Shown here in pieces: positions 7,797-17,842 of a stretch of 64,000 nucleotides of DNA. The translations under genes and the position numbers were made by a program. The DNA is from DASQEH01 sp038237745 (lineage in GTDB: Bacteria > Actinomycetota > Actinomycetes > Propionibacteriales > Nocardioidaceae). The stretch's first letter is position 1, and every line of letters starts with the position of its first letter. The stretch is taken from contig JBBRYJ010000001.1 in the NCBI GenBank assembly GCA_038237745.1, forward strand, positions 434,001 through 498,000, in the 5' to 3' direction. Under the pieces are notes generated by a model, which saw only the letters and a list, made by a program, of their open reading frames with translations, did not search any database and was not told where the DNA came from.

Positions 7797-9343
7797 CACT
7801 TCGGCGATCCCTCCTGCACGGCGGCAACGGTCGGCGCGGGGTCGGTGACTCCGACGTGTTGCAACAGTGTGTCGACGGTCGGTGTGAGGACCGCGAGCGC
7901 GGGCTTGGGGTAGAACCCGAGTACGAGGATGAGTGCGAGAAGCGGCGCGAGTGCGGCGACCTCGCGAGGCCGCAGGTCCACGAGATTCTTGGTCGACTCG
8001 CGCAACGGGCCGGTCATGGTGCGCTGGTACATCAGCAGGATGTACAGCGCCGCCAGCACGATGCCCAGCGTCGCGAGAACCGCTGCGGTGACCGACGTCG
8101 TGAACGTGCCGGCCAGCACGAGGAACTCGCTGACGAACGGCGAAAGGCCCGGTAGGGACAGGCTCGAGAGTCCGGCTACCAGGAAGACACCAGCCAAGAC
8201 CGGGGCGACCTTCTCGACCCCGCCGTAGTCGCTGATCATCTTCGAGCCGCGACGGCTGACCAAGAAGCCGGTCACGAGGAAGAGCGCCGCGGTGGAGAGT
8301 CCGTGGTTGAACATGTAGAGGGCGGCACCCGCCTGCGCCTGGCTCGTGAAGGCGAAGATCCCGAGCACGATGAAACCGAAGTGGCTCACCGAGGTGTAGG
8401 CGATGAGCCGCCGGATGTCGTTCTGCCCGATCGCCAACAGGGCGCCGTACAGCACCGAGATGACGGCCAGCGCGATCACGACGGGGGCGGCCCACTGGGA
8501 CGCGTTCGGGAAGATGTTCAGGCAGAAGCGCATCATCCCGAAGGTGCCGATCTTGTCCAACACACTCACGAGCAACACCGACGTGCCGGGCGTCGCCTCG
8601 CTGGCGGCCTCGGGGAGCCACGTATGCACCGGCCACATCGGCGCCTTCACGGCGAACGCGATGAAGAATCCGAGGAAGAGCCACCGCTCGGTGCTCTGCG
8701 ACATCGAGGCGTTCATCAGGTCCTCGAGCAGGTACGACGGCCCACTCGCCGAGTTGGACGTGACGACGTACAGTCCCACCACCGAGGCGAGCATGAGGAG
8801 CCCGCCGAAAAGGCTGAACAGCAGGAACTTGACGGCAGCGTACGAGCGACGAGCCCCGCCGAAGCCCCCGATCAGGAAGTAGATCGGGATGAGCGTCGCC
8901 TCGAAGAGCACGTAGAACAAGAACACGTCGGTGGCGGCGAAAACGCCGATGGCGAGCCCCTCCAGCCCGAGGATCCATGCGAAGAAGGAGCTGGAGCCCC
9001 AACGTGCGCCGTCAGCGTCGTTCCACGACGCGAGGATGACCACCGGCGTCAAGATGGTGGTGAGCAGCACCAGAGCCAGGCCGAGACCGTCGAGCCCGAC
9101 GGCATACCGGGCGCCGAACGAGGGTATCCAGGCGTGGTTCTCGACGAACTGGAACCTGCTGTCGCCGACGTCGTACTTCAGCCCGATCACGATCGAGATC
9201 GACAGGGTCACCAGCGATACCGTGAGAGCGGCCTGCTTCGTGACCGCCGCACTGCGCGGCATGAGCATGACCGCGACCGCTCCAAGCAGGGGAACGGCCG
9301 CCAGGATCGTCAGCCAGGGTACAGACATCTCGACACCGGTCAT
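7796..9343 (-). CDS. nuoM: NADH-quinone oxidoreductase subunit M
   Basis: Second antiporter-like pump subunit (515 residues). Key motifs are LFYVLFEATLIPIYFLIG (the conserved Glu), FAVKAPMWPVHTWLPEAA, DIRRLIAYTSVSHFGF and LPGLSPFVSEFL. The start at 9343 overlaps the nuoL stop as ATGA. A second ATG 15 bases inside (9328) is possible but not coupled. Confidence 0.96.
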   Translation of the reverse strand: MTGVEMSVPWLTILAAVPLLGAVAVMLMPRSAAVTKQAALTVSLVTLSISIVIGLKYDVGDSRFQFVENHAWIPSFGARYAVGLDGLGLALVLLTTILTPVVILASWNDADGARWGSSSFFAWILGLEGLAIGVFAATDVFLFYVLFEATLIPIYFLIGGFGGARRSYAAVKFLLFSLFGGLLMLASVVGLYVVTSNSASGPSYLLEDLMNASMSQSTERWLFLGFFIAFAVKAPMWPVHTWLPEAASEATPGTSVLLVSVLDKIGTFGMMRFCLNIFPNASQWAAPVVIALAVISVLYGALLAIGQNDIRRLIAYTSVSHFGFIVLGIFAFTSQAQAGAALYMFNHGLSTAALFLVTGFLVSRRGSKMISDYGGVEKVAPVLAGVFLVAGLSSLSLPGLSPFVSEFLVLAGTFTTSVTAAVLATLGIVLAALYILLMYQRTMTGPLRESTKNLVDLRPREVAALAPLLALILVLGFYPKPALAVLTPTVDTLLQHVGVTDPAPTVAAVQEGSPK

Positions 9344-11202
9344 CCGAGCTTCACCGCCAGCAGCGCCAGGATGACGAGCGCCGAGCCGGCGAGCATCGAC
9401 AACGCGTACGAGCGCACGAAACCGGTCTGCCATCGGCGGACGCGCCCCGAGGTGCCCCCTACGAGCGCAGCAACACCGTTGACCGCACCGTCGACACCGC
9501 GGTTGTCGAGGTAGACCAGGGACCTCGTGAGGTACTGACCAGGTCGCATGAAGGCCGCCTCGTTGAGCGCGTCACCGTACAGGTCGCGACGGGCAGCCTT
9601 CGTCAGTGGGGAGACGCTCGCGGGCGCGACGACCGGGACGGGGCCCCGCGCGTAGCCGAGGTAGGCGATCACAGCCCCGGCAAGCACGACGACGGCGACC
9701 AGGACCGTGATAGCGACAGCCGGGATCGGGAGGTCCTGCGTACCCTCCGGGCCGACCACCGGTTCGAGCCAGCCGACGATCCACGAGTTGAGCAGCAGCA
9801 CGCCACCACCGACCGACAGGACTGCGAGCACCATGAGGGGAACCGTCATCACGAGCGGCGCCTCGTGCGGATCGACGTCCTTGGCCCAGCGCTTCTCGCT
9901 GACGAAGGTCATGATCATCATCCGCGTCATGTAGAAGGCGGTGATGCCGGCACCGAGCAGAGCTCCGACACCGACGGCGAGATTGTCACCGAAGGCAGCC
10001 TCGATGATGCGGTCCTTCGACCAGAAACCGGAGAATCCTGGGAACCCGATGATGGCCAGGTAGCCGCAGGCGAAGGTGACGAACGTGATGGGAAGGACCC
10101 GTCGCAGGGCGCCGTACCTGCGCATGTCCACCTCGTCGTTCATCGCGTGCATGACCGAGCCTGCGCCGAGGAACAGGTTGGCCTTGAAGAAGCCGTGGGT
10201 CAGCAGGTGGAAGATCGCGAAGGCATACCCGGCAGGACCTATCCCGGCGGCGAGCATCATGTAGCCGATCTGGCTCATAGTGGAGCCGGCCAGGCCCTTC
10301 TTGATGTCGTCCCTCGCACACCCGATCACGGCACCCCACAGCAGTGTGACGAGACCTACGACGACGACTGCGGTCTGAGCCGGCTGACTCACCGCGTAGA
10401 CGGCGTGCGACCTCGTGACCAGGTAGACGCCGGCGGTCACCATGGTGGCGGCGTGGATCAGGGCGGACACCGGTGTCGGGCCTTCCATGGCGTCGAGGAG
10501 CCAGCTCTGGAGCGGCACCTGCGCCGACTTCCCGCAGGCGGCAAGGAGAAGCAACAGCCCCAAGATGGTCTGCGCGGTATCGGAGGCGGCGCCGACTCCG
10601 GCGTCGACGCCGGCGAACGAGCTCGTCCCGAACGTCTTGAACATCAACATGATCGAGAGCGCCATCCCGACGTCGCCGACCCGGTTCACGACGAACGCCT
10701 TCTTCGCGGCGACTGCCGCCGAGGTCTTGTACTGCCAGAACCCGATGAGCAGGTACGACGCGAGACCGACTCCCTCCCAACCCAGGAACAGGGCCAGGTA
10801 GTCCGACGACAGGACGAGAAGGAGCATGGCGGCGATGAACAGGTTGAGATAGCCGAAGAAGCGCCGCCGCCGGTCGTCGTGCTCCATGTAGCCGATCGAG
10901 TAGATGTGGATGAGGCTGCCCACGCCCGTGATGAGTAGCACGAACAGTGCCGACAGCGGGTCGAATAGCAGCGTGAACTCCACATGGAACCCGTTGACGT
11001 CGATCCAGGTGAACAGATGCTGACGAAGTGACTCGGCATCTCCGCTCCGCAGGTCGAGGAACGCGATCACGCCGACGACGAAGGAGCCGATCGAGGCTGC
11101 TGTTCCGAGCAGATGACCCCATGCATCGGTCACCTTGCCGCCCAGCAGCAGCACGGCGGCGCTGGCCGTCGGGATCGCGATGATCAGGTACAGCAGGCTC
11201 AC
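9340..11202 (-). CDS. nuoL: NADH-quinone oxidoreductase subunit L
   Basis: Largest antiporter-like subunit of complex I (620 residues), carrying the long lateral helix near its C-terminus. Motifs are HIYSIGYMEHDDRRRRFF, FLGWEGVGLASYLLIGFW, KSAQVPLQSWLLDAMEGPTP and GSTMSQIGYMMLAAG. It follows nuoK after a 13-base gap. Confidence 0.97.
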   Translation of the reverse strand: MSLLYLIIAIPTASAAVLLLGGKVTDAWGHLLGTAASIGSFVVGVIAFLDLRSGDAESLRQHLFTWIDVNGFHVEFTLLFDPLSALFVLLITGVGSLIHIYSIGYMEHDDRRRRFFGYLNLFIAAMLLLVLSSDYLALFLGWEGVGLASYLLIGFWQYKTSAAVAAKKAFVVNRVGDVGMALSIMLMFKTFGTSSFAGVDAGVGAASDTAQTILGLLLLLAACGKSAQVPLQSWLLDAMEGPTPVSALIHAATMVTAGVYLVTRSHAVYAVSQPAQTAVVVVGLVTLLWGAVIGCARDDIKKGLAGSTMSQIGYMMLAAGIGPAGYAFAIFHLLTHGFFKANLFLGAGSVMHAMNDEVDMRRYGALRRVLPITFVTFACGYLAIIGFPGFSGFWSKDRIIEAAFGDNLAVGVGALLGAGITAFYMTRMMIMTFVSEKRWAKDVDPHEAPLVMTVPLMVLAVLSVGGGVLLLNSWIVGWLEPVVGPEGTQDLPIPAVAITVLVAVVVLAGAVIAYLGYARGPVPVVAPASVSPLTKAARRDLYGDALNEAAFMRPGQYLTRSLVYLDNRGVDGAVNGVAALVGGTSGRVRRWQTGFVRSYALSMLAGSALVILALLAVKLG

Positions 11203-11215
11203 TGGGGTCGTCTCC

Positions 11216-11515
11216 TCAGTACTTGAGCAGGCTTGCGTCGTCGACAGATGCCGACCGACGGGTCCGGAACATGGTCATGATGATCGCCAGACCGACCACC
11301 ACCTCTGCAGCGGCGACCACCATCACGAAGAACGCCGCGATCTGGCCGTCGAGGTTGCCGAGCTGCCGGGCGAAGGTCACGAAGGCGAGGTTGCTGGCGT
11401 TCAGCATCAGCTCCACACACATGAAGACGACGATCGCGTTGCGTCGCACCAGGACGCCCATCGCACCGATCGAGAACAACAGTGCCGACAGCACCAGGTA
11501 GGGGGTGGCGCTCAT
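11216..11515 (-). CDS. nuoK: NADH-quinone oxidoreductase subunit K
   Basis: Small three-helix membrane subunit (99 residues). The conserved segment VFMCVELMLNASNLAFV holds the helix-2 glutamate of the proton path. The start overlaps the nuoJ stop (ATGA). Confidence 0.96.
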   Translation of the reverse strand: MSATPYLVLSALLFSIGAMGVLVRRNAIVVFMCVELMLNASNLAFVTFARQLGNLDGQIAAFFVMVVAAAEVVVGLAIIMTMFRTRRSASVDDASLLKY

Positions 11516-12273
11516 CGCTTGCCTCCTTCGATCTGTCTGGTCTCGACCTCGAGCTCTCGCTCCACGGCTATGTCGGGGGTCACGTCGCGCACGGTGCCAC
11601 GGGCCCGCATGACAGGAGAGATCGAGAGCTCCGACGGCGTTCCGTCAGGCAGGAGCGCCGGGGTGTCCACCGAGTTGTGGCGCGCGAACATGCCCGGGTT
11701 CGGCAGAGCGCCGGGGTGGATGCCCCGGTCGGCGTAGTCCCGCATCCTCTGCAGTGCCAGGTCGCGCTGCGTGGGTTTCGGCGTCAACCGCTCCCGGTGA
11801 GCCAGCACCATGGCGCCGAGCGCCGCGGTGATGAGCAGCGCGCTCGTCACCTCGAACGCGAACACATACCGGCTGAACAGCAGCTGTGCGACACCTGGGA
11901 CGTTGTCGACAGTGGGGTCGAAGCCGGTCGCCGCGCCGTACGTCGTCTGGGCGATTCCGGCGGTCAGGAGCGCGGCGAAGACGACTCCCAGCAGCAACGC
12001 GGCAACGCGCTGTCCGCGCAAGGTCTCCACCAAGGAGTCGGAGGAGTCGACGCCCACGAGCATGAGGACGAACAGGAACAACATGAGCACGGCGCCCGTG
12101 TAGACGATGATCTGCACGGCGAACAGGAAGGGCGCATCGAGTGCTGCGTACAGCACGGCAAGGCTCACCATGACGACGGCGAGCAACAGGGCTGAGTGGA
12201 CGGCCTTGCGCACCAGCACCATGGCGACGGCGCAGACGACCATCACAGGTGCCAGGACCCAGAACGCGATCAC
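11512..12273 (-). CDS. nuoJ: NADH-quinone oxidoreductase subunit J
   Basis: Five-helix membrane subunit. VYTGAVLMLFLFVLML is the pi-bulge helix of NuoJ. At 253 residues it is longer than the E. coli protein. The extra part is a hydrophilic C-terminal tail of about 90 residues, which is usual in actinobacteria. The GTG start overlaps the nuoI stop (GTGA). Confidence 0.95.
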   Translation of the reverse strand: MIAFWVLAPVMVVCAVAMVLVRKAVHSALLLAVVMVSLAVLYAALDAPFLFAVQIIVYTGAVLMLFLFVLMLVGVDSSDSLVETLRGQRVAALLLGVVFAALLTAGIAQTTYGAATGFDPTVDNVPGVAQLLFSRYVFAFEVTSALLITAALGAMVLAHRERLTPKPTQRDLALQRMRDYADRGIHPGALPNPGMFARHNSVDTPALLPDGTPSELSISPVMRARGTVRDVTPDIAVERELEVETRQIEGGKR

Positions 12274-12830
12274 GCCGGTACCTCACCCTCGTGGGGAGAG
12301 GGCGCCGTCACGGCCGCTGCGCCGCGGTAGTAGGCGACCTCGTCGTCTCCGAGCCGCATGGCGTGCGGAGGCTCCTCCATCCCGGGCAGCAGCGGCGCGA
12401 GCAGGTCCTTCTTCTCGTAGATCAGGTCCGCGCGCGAGGTGTCGGCGAGCTCGTACTCGTTGGTCATCGTGAGCGCCCGCGTCGGGCACGCCTCGATGCA
12501 CAGGCCACAGAGGATGCAGCGCAGATAGTTGATCTGGTACACGCGGCCGTACCGCTCCCCGGGAGAGAAGCGCTGCCCGGTGGCGTCGTTGTTGTCGGCG
12601 CCTTCGACGTAGATCGCGTCGGCTGGGCATGCCCGGGCGCAGAGCTCACAGCCGATGCACTTCTCGAGGCCGTCCGGCCAGCGGTTCAGCTGATGGCGGC
12701 CGTGGAACCGTGGAGCCGTGGGCTTCTTCTCGAACGGGTACTCCTCGGTGACGACCTTCTTGAACATGGTGCGGAACGTGACGCCGAACCCGGCGATCGG
12801 ATCCCACATCTGTTCCTTCAAGCTAGCCAC
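12270..12830 (-). CDS. nuoI: NADH-quinone oxidoreductase subunit I
   Basis: Connecting subunit with two [4Fe-4S] clusters (N6a/N6b), from CIGCELCARACP and CILCGLCIEACP. The GTG at 12830 is chosen: GGGAG lies 7 bases upstream and the start overlaps the nuoH stop in GTGGCTAG. The longer open frame (to 12905) adds an Arg-rich stretch that reads through nuoH. 186 residues. Confidence 0.95.
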   Translation of the reverse strand: MASLKEQMWDPIAGFGVTFRTMFKKVVTEEYPFEKKPTAPRFHGRHQLNRWPDGLEKCIGCELCARACPADAIYVEGADNNDATGQRFSPGERYGRVYQINYLRCILCGLCIEACPTRALTMTNEYELADTSRADLIYEKKDLLAPLLPGMEEPPHAMRLGDDEVAYYRGAAAVTAPSPHEGEVPA

Positions 12831-14082
12831 GGATTGTCTCCCGTTCAGACGTCGGCGCCGCATCGGGCATGGGCGGCACCGGATAGCCGCCGGCGAACGC
12901 ATCATGCTCGGCCGGCAACGGCTCGTCCTCGTGGCTCTCCGGGAGGAACCCGAGCCCCACGAAGAGCACGAGCGCGATCGCCGCGGCGGCGATGAGGTAC
13001 GTCCTGTTGATCGGACCCTCCAGGCTCACGGCCCTGATGACGCCTACCGCCAGGATCCACAGCAGCGAGACCGGGATGAGCACCTTCCAGCCCAGCTTCA
13101 TGAACTGGTCGTAGCGCATGCGCGGTAGCGAGCCGCGAAGCCAGATGAAGAAGAAGACGAACCCGAGCACCTTGGCCAGGAACCACAGCGCCGGCCAGTA
13201 GTTCTCGTTGCTGCCGGCCCAGAGCGACAGCGGCCACGGGGCGCGCCAGCCGCCGAAGAACATCGTCGTCGCCAGCATCGAGACCGTGACCATGTTGATG
13301 TACTCGGCCAGGAAGAAGAATGCGAACTTGATGGAGGAGTACTCCGTGTGGAAACCGCCGACCAGCTCACCTTCAGCCTCGGGCAGGTCGAACGGCGCGC
13401 GGTTGGTCTCCCCGACCATGGAGACGATGTAGATCACGAAGGACGGCAGCAGGATGACGACGTACCAGAGGTGCCTCTGCGCCTCGACGATTCCCGAGGT
13501 CGACATCGAGCCGGAGTAGAGAAACACGGCGACCAGCGAGAGCCCCATGGCCACCTCGTACGAGATGATCTGGGCCGACGAGCGCAGCGCCCCGAGTAGA
13601 GAGTAGGTCGACCCGGACGACCAACCGGCTAGCACGATGCCGTAGATGCCGACAGAGGCGATAGCCAGGATGTAGAGCACGCCCACGGGCAGGTCGGTGA
13701 GCTGAAGGGGGGTGTGCACGTCACTGAACGGCACCTTGACCACCGGCCCGAACGGGATCACTGCGACGGCCATAAAGGCAGGAATCGCGGAGAGCAGAGG
13801 CGCCAGCACGTAGACGAACCTGTCGACGGACTTGGGGACGAGGTCCTCTTTGAGCATCAGCTTGACGCCGTCGGCGAGGCTCTGGAGGAGACCGAACGGT
13901 CCGTGGACGTTTGGGCCGAGGCGGTGCTGCATACGGGCGACGACGCGACGCTCGAGCCAGATGTTGAAGAGCGTGAACACGAGCAGAACACCGAAGGCGA
14001 GGACTACTTTGATGATGATGACCCACCACGGATCCTCGCCGAAGCCGGCGATCTCCCCGCTGGCCATCGGAATGGTCGTCAT
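12823..14082 (-). CDS. nuoH: NADH-quinone oxidoreductase subunit H
   Basis: Eight-helix membrane subunit forming the quinone chamber. The signature segment is WLERRVVARMQHRLGPN, followed by GPFGLLQSLADGVKL. A second is ETNRAPFDLPEAEGELVGGF, the Glu-rich loop near the quinone tunnel. 419 residues including a soluble C-terminal tail of about 45. Coupled to nuoG by ATGA. Confidence 0.97.
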   Translation of the reverse strand: MTTIPMASGEIAGFGEDPWWVIIIKVVLAFGVLLVFTLFNIWLERRVVARMQHRLGPNVHGPFGLLQSLADGVKLMLKEDLVPKSVDRFVYVLAPLLSAIPAFMAVAVIPFGPVVKVPFSDVHTPLQLTDLPVGVLYILAIASVGIYGIVLAGWSSGSTYSLLGALRSSAQIISYEVAMGLSLVAVFLYSGSMSTSGIVEAQRHLWYVVILLPSFVIYIVSMVGETNRAPFDLPEAEGELVGGFHTEYSSIKFAFFFLAEYINMVTVSMLATTMFFGGWRAPWPLSLWAGSNENYWPALWFLAKVLGFVFFFIWLRGSLPRMRYDQFMKLGWKVLIPVSLLWILAVGVIRAVSLEGPINRTYLIAAAAIALVLFVGLGFLPESHEDEPLPAEHDAFAGGYPVPPMPDAAPTSERETIRG

Positions 14083-16493
14083 CGGGCACCGTCCCTCTCG
14101 ACTCGAACGCGAGACCCGGCTCGAGCTCTCAGGTCTCGCTGAAGGCTGACTCCGCCGTTGTTCGCCGGCAGCCAGACGACGTCGTCGGCCGTGTCTCCGA
14201 GGACTGCGGGGACGGTCACCGACCCTGACTCCGTCGACACCCGCACGTGGTCGCCCGGCCCGACACCGAGCCTTCCGAGCGCCGGCGCCGAGAGTACCGC
14301 GACGGGACGTCGTGCGGTGGCAGCGAGGTGCGGCTCGCCGTCGACGGCCCGGGCGTCGTCGACAAGCGTGCGCCAGGTCGACAGCACCATCTGGCCGACG
14401 ACGGGTGAGCCGTCGTCGGCGGGCTCGGCGGCTGCGGGGACGAACTCCGGGCGCTCACCGTCCCAGGGACCGAGCTCCGACATCTCGGCCATGGCGTCTG
14501 CGGCGGTGCGCAGGCCGAGTGGTCGACCCAGCTCGTCGGCGACTCCGGACAGCACACGGATGTCGCTGAGCGCGTTGGAGTCGAGTACACGTGCGAAGGG
14601 GCGGACCCGGCCCTCCCAGTTAACGAACGAGCCCGACCGCTCCTCCATCGGCGCGACCGGAAGAACGACGTCCGCACGAGCCGTGACCGCTGAGGCCCTC
14701 ACCTCGAGGCTGACGACGAACTCGGCCGCGTCGAGCGCTCTGACCGCCTCGCCGGGGTCCGCCAGGTCGTCGAGGTGGACGCCCCCTACAACGAGACCCT
14801 TCACGTCACCGGAGGCCGCGGCAGACAGGATCGCCTCGGTGTCGCGGCCAGGGGTAGACGAGACCAGGTCGAGCCCCCAGGTGGCCGCCAGGTCGACCCT
14901 CGCGGCGGCATTCGACAGCGGCCGGCCACCCGGCAACAGGTTGGGCAGCAGGCCTGCCTCGAGGGCACCTCGCTCACCAGCGCGGCGTGGGACCCACGCG
15001 AGGCGCGCACCTGTCGAGGCAGCAAGGGAGACGACCGCACTCAGGGCGCCCGGCGAGGTGGCCATCCGCTCCCCGACGAGGATGACCCCACCCGCGTCCA
15101 GGGCGACGTCCGGGTTGGTGGCGGCAGCGGCGATCACGTCAGCCTCCGCCCCGGGACGGGACCGGAGCAGCGTCCCACCGAGCTTGTACAGACCTCGAGA
15201 CGAGTGCGAGGCAATGGAGTACACGCGCGTTGCGTGGCTTCGGACAGCCTTGCGCAGCCTCAGGAAGATGATCGGCGACTCGTCCTCGGGCTCGTGCCCG
15301 ATGAGGACGACCGCCCGAGCATGCTCGAGAGCCTCATACGTCGGCGCCGGTCGGGTGACGACCCGTGCCGCGAGAAAGGCAGCCTCCTCGTGCGACATCG
15401 GCCGCGCTCGGAAGTCGACGTCGTTCGTCCCCAGCACAGCACGGGCGAACTTGCCGTAGGCGTAGGAGTCCTCGGCCGTCAAACGACCACCCGGCAGCAC
15501 TCCCACGGAGCTCTGCACGGCCGTCAGCCCGCGAGCCGCTACGGCGAAGGCCTCCGGCCACGATGCCGGGCGCAGGTCGCGGGTGTCGTCGTCGCGCACC
15601 ATCGGCACGGTGAGGCGGTCGTCGAGTCTGGTCGACCGGAAGGCGAAGCGACCCTTGTCGCAGTTCCACTCCTCGTTGACGTCCGGGTCGCTTCCCGCCA
15701 GCCGGCGCATGACCTTGCCCCGCCGGTGGTCGGTGCGTAGAGAGCACCCTGAGGCGCAGAGCTCGCAGACGGTCGGACTCGACATGAGGTCGAACGGGCG
15801 TGACCGGAACCGGTACGCCGCCGAGGTGAGCGCGCCGACGGGACAGATCTGGATGGTGTTGCCCGAGAAGTAGGACTCGAACGGCTCCTTCTCGTAGATC
15901 CCGACCTGCTGGAAGGATCCCCGCTCGATGAGAGCGATGAACGTGTCACCGGCGTTCTGCTCACTGAAAAGGGTGCAGCGGGCGCAGAGCACGCAGCGCT
16001 CGCGGTCGAGCAGCACCTGGGCGGAGATGCTGATCGGCTTGACGAAGGTGCGCTTCGTCTCGGTGAACCGGCTCTCCCCACGTCCGTTGGACAGCGCCTG
16101 GTTCTGCAGCGGGCACTCCCCGCCCTTGTCGCAGACGGGGCAGTCGAGGGGATGGTTGATCAGCAGGAACTCCATGTTGCCCTGCTGCGCCTTGTCGGCG
16201 ACCGGCGAGGAGTGCTGGGTGCGTACGACCATTCCCTCTGCGACGGTCAGCGTGCACGAAGCCTGCGGCTTGGGGATCGGCCGGCCGTTGCCGGCATCGG
16301 GGATGTCGACCAGGCACTGCCGGCACGCTCCGACCGGGTCGAGCAGAGGATGGTCGCAGAACCTGGGGATCTGCACACCGATCCGCTCGGCGGCCCGGAT
16401 GACCAGGGTGCCCTCCGGAACGGTGACCTCGACATCGTCGATGCTGAGCGTCACCGTCTTGGTCGCCTGCTCGGTCGCGAGGTCAGCCGTCAT
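14079..16493 (-). CDS. nuoG: NADH-quinone oxidoreductase subunit G
   Basis: Peripheral-arm subunit carrying several Fe-S clusters (804 residues). Seen in order: the [2Fe-2S] ligands in CDHPLLDPVGACRQC (N1b); HPLDCPVCDKGGECPLQ; CVLCARCTLFSE; and CELCASGC with a later Cys in NEEWNCDKGRF, which matches the N7 site kept in some bacteria. The C-terminal half is the molybdopterin-oxidoreductase-like fold without Mo ligands. Start and stop are coupled to nuoF and nuoH by ATGA overlaps. Confidence 0.96.
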   Translation of the reverse strand: MTADLATEQATKTVTLSIDDVEVTVPEGTLVIRAAERIGVQIPRFCDHPLLDPVGACRQCLVDIPDAGNGRPIPKPQASCTLTVAEGMVVRTQHSSPVADKAQQGNMEFLLINHPLDCPVCDKGGECPLQNQALSNGRGESRFTETKRTFVKPISISAQVLLDRERCVLCARCTLFSEQNAGDTFIALIERGSFQQVGIYEKEPFESYFSGNTIQICPVGALTSAAYRFRSRPFDLMSSPTVCELCASGCSLRTDHRRGKVMRRLAGSDPDVNEEWNCDKGRFAFRSTRLDDRLTVPMVRDDDTRDLRPASWPEAFAVAARGLTAVQSSVGVLPGGRLTAEDSYAYGKFARAVLGTNDVDFRARPMSHEEAAFLAARVVTRPAPTYEALEHARAVVLIGHEPEDESPIIFLRLRKAVRSHATRVYSIASHSSRGLYKLGGTLLRSRPGAEADVIAAAATNPDVALDAGGVILVGERMATSPGALSAVVSLAASTGARLAWVPRRAGERGALEAGLLPNLLPGGRPLSNAAARVDLAATWGLDLVSSTPGRDTEAILSAAASGDVKGLVVGGVHLDDLADPGEAVRALDAAEFVVSLEVRASAVTARADVVLPVAPMEERSGSFVNWEGRVRPFARVLDSNALSDIRVLSGVADELGRPLGLRTAADAMAEMSELGPWDGERPEFVPAAAEPADDGSPVVGQMVLSTWRTLVDDARAVDGEPHLAATARRPVAVLSAPALGRLGVGPGDHVRVSTESGSVTVPAVLGDTADDVVWLPANNGGVSLQRDLRARAGSRVRVERDGAR

Positions 16494-17842
16494 ACGACAC
16501 CTCCCGCTGTGTATCCCGTTGCTCCTGCGGTCGCCAGGACCGGCTCGTCGGTCGAGAAGAGCATGGCCGCCGCTGGGTCGAACGGGCAGCCTCCCTGCGC
16601 AAGGTGGGCGATGTACTCGTCGCGGAAGTACTGGATCGAGGACGTGATCGGCGACGTCGCGCCGTCGCCGAGCGCGCAGAAGGACCTTCCGAGGATGTTG
16701 TCGCAGAGGTCGACCAGCACCTCCAGGTCGCCCTCGTTACCCTCGCCATGCTCGAGCCTCTCGAGCGTCTGCACGAGCCACCAGGTGCCCTCTCGACAGG
16801 GCGTGCACTTTCCGCACGACTCGTGCTTGTAGAACTCGGTCCAACGGAGCACGGCACGAACGACGCACGTCGTCTCGTCGAAGATCTGAAGCGCCTTGGT
16901 GCCAAGCATCGACCCGGCGCTTCCGACCGCCTCGTAGTCGAGGGGCACGTCGAGGTGCTCCGCGGTGAGGATGGGCGTCGAGGAGCCACCCGGCGTCCAG
17001 AACTTCAGCTCGTGCCCGGCCCGCACCCCGCCCGCCAGGTCGAGAAGCTCGCGAAGCGTGATGCCCAGCGGGGCTTCGTACTGACCCGGTCGGGTGACGT
17101 GGCCGGACAGCGAGTACAGCGTCATCCCCTTGCTCTTCTCTGTGCCCATGCCGTTGAACCACTCGGCGCCGTTGGAGACGATGCAGGGCACCGACGCGAT
17201 GGACTCGACGTTGTTGATCACGGTCGGACAGGAGTAGAGGCCCGCGACGGCGGGGAACGGCGGTCGCAGGCGTGGCTGGCCGCGTCGGCCTTCGAGCGAG
17301 TCGAGCATCGCCGTCTCCTCGCCGCAGATGTAGGCCCCGGCTCCCGCGTGGACCACTATCTCCAGCCCATAGCCCGAACCGTGGATGTCCTTGCCGAGGT
17401 GACCGGCGAGATATGCCTCCTGAACGGCCCGCTGGAGGCGTCGCACGACGTGCAGGATCTCACCTCGGACATAGATGAAGGCGTGGCTCGCCCGGATTGC
17501 GTAAGCCGAGATGATCACACCCTCCACCAGCGTGTGTGGGCTGGCCAACATGAGCGGAGTGTCCTTGCAGGTGCCCGGTTCCGACTCGTCGGCGTTCACC
17601 ACCAGGTAGTGCGGCTTGTCGTCGCCCTGCGGGATGAAGCCCCACTTCATGCCGGTCGGGAAGCCGGCGCCGCCGCGACCCCGCAGACCCGAGTCCTTGA
17701 CGAGCTGGATGACGTCGTCCTGCTCTGAGTCCAGTGCTGTGCGAAGAGCGGAGTAGCCGCCAGCCTTCTCGTAGGCGGCCAACGTCCAGGCACGGTCGGT
17801 GTCCCAGTTGTCGGACAGGACCGGCGTGAGGGTGTCGACCAT
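16490..17842 (-). CDS. nuoF: NADH-quinone oxidoreductase subunit F
   Basis: NADH- and FMN-binding subunit (450 residues). GLRGRGGAGFPTGMKW is the nucleotide/FMN loop. SCGKCTPCREGT with the later FCALGDGA supplies the cysteines of cluster N3. The start shares one base with the nuoE stop (TGATG). Confidence 0.97.
   Translation of the reverse strand: MVDTLTPVLSDNWDTDRAWTLAAYEKAGGYSALRTALDSEQDDVIQLVKDSGLRGRGGAGFPTGMKWGFIPQGDDKPHYLVVNADESEPGTCKDTPLMLASPHTLVEGVIISAYAIRASHAFIYVRGEILHVVRRLQRAVQEAYLAGHLGKDIHGSGYGLEIVVHAGAGAYICGEETAMLDSLEGRRGQPRLRPPFPAVAGLYSCPTVINNVESIASVPCIVSNGAEWFNGMGTEKSKGMTLYSLSGHVTRPGQYEAPLGITLRELLDLAGGVRAGHELKFWTPGGSSTPILTAEHLDVPLDYEAVGSAGSMLGTKALQIFDETTCVVRAVLRWTEFYKHESCGKCTPCREGTWWLVQTLERLEHGEGNEGDLEVLVDLCDNILGRSFCALGDGATSPITSSIQYFRDEYIAHLAQGGCPFDPAAAMLFSTDEPVLATAGATGYTAGGVV

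Noticed and set aside
8303..10938. Long plus-strand open frames opposite nuoM and nuoL
   Set aside because: They are rich in Arg/Gly/His with no domain, a typical mirror of hydrophobic membrane-protein codons on the other strand.
12249..12995. Plus-strand frame opposite nuoI/nuoH
   Set aside because: No motif, no start signal, and it crosses two tightly coupled nuo genes.
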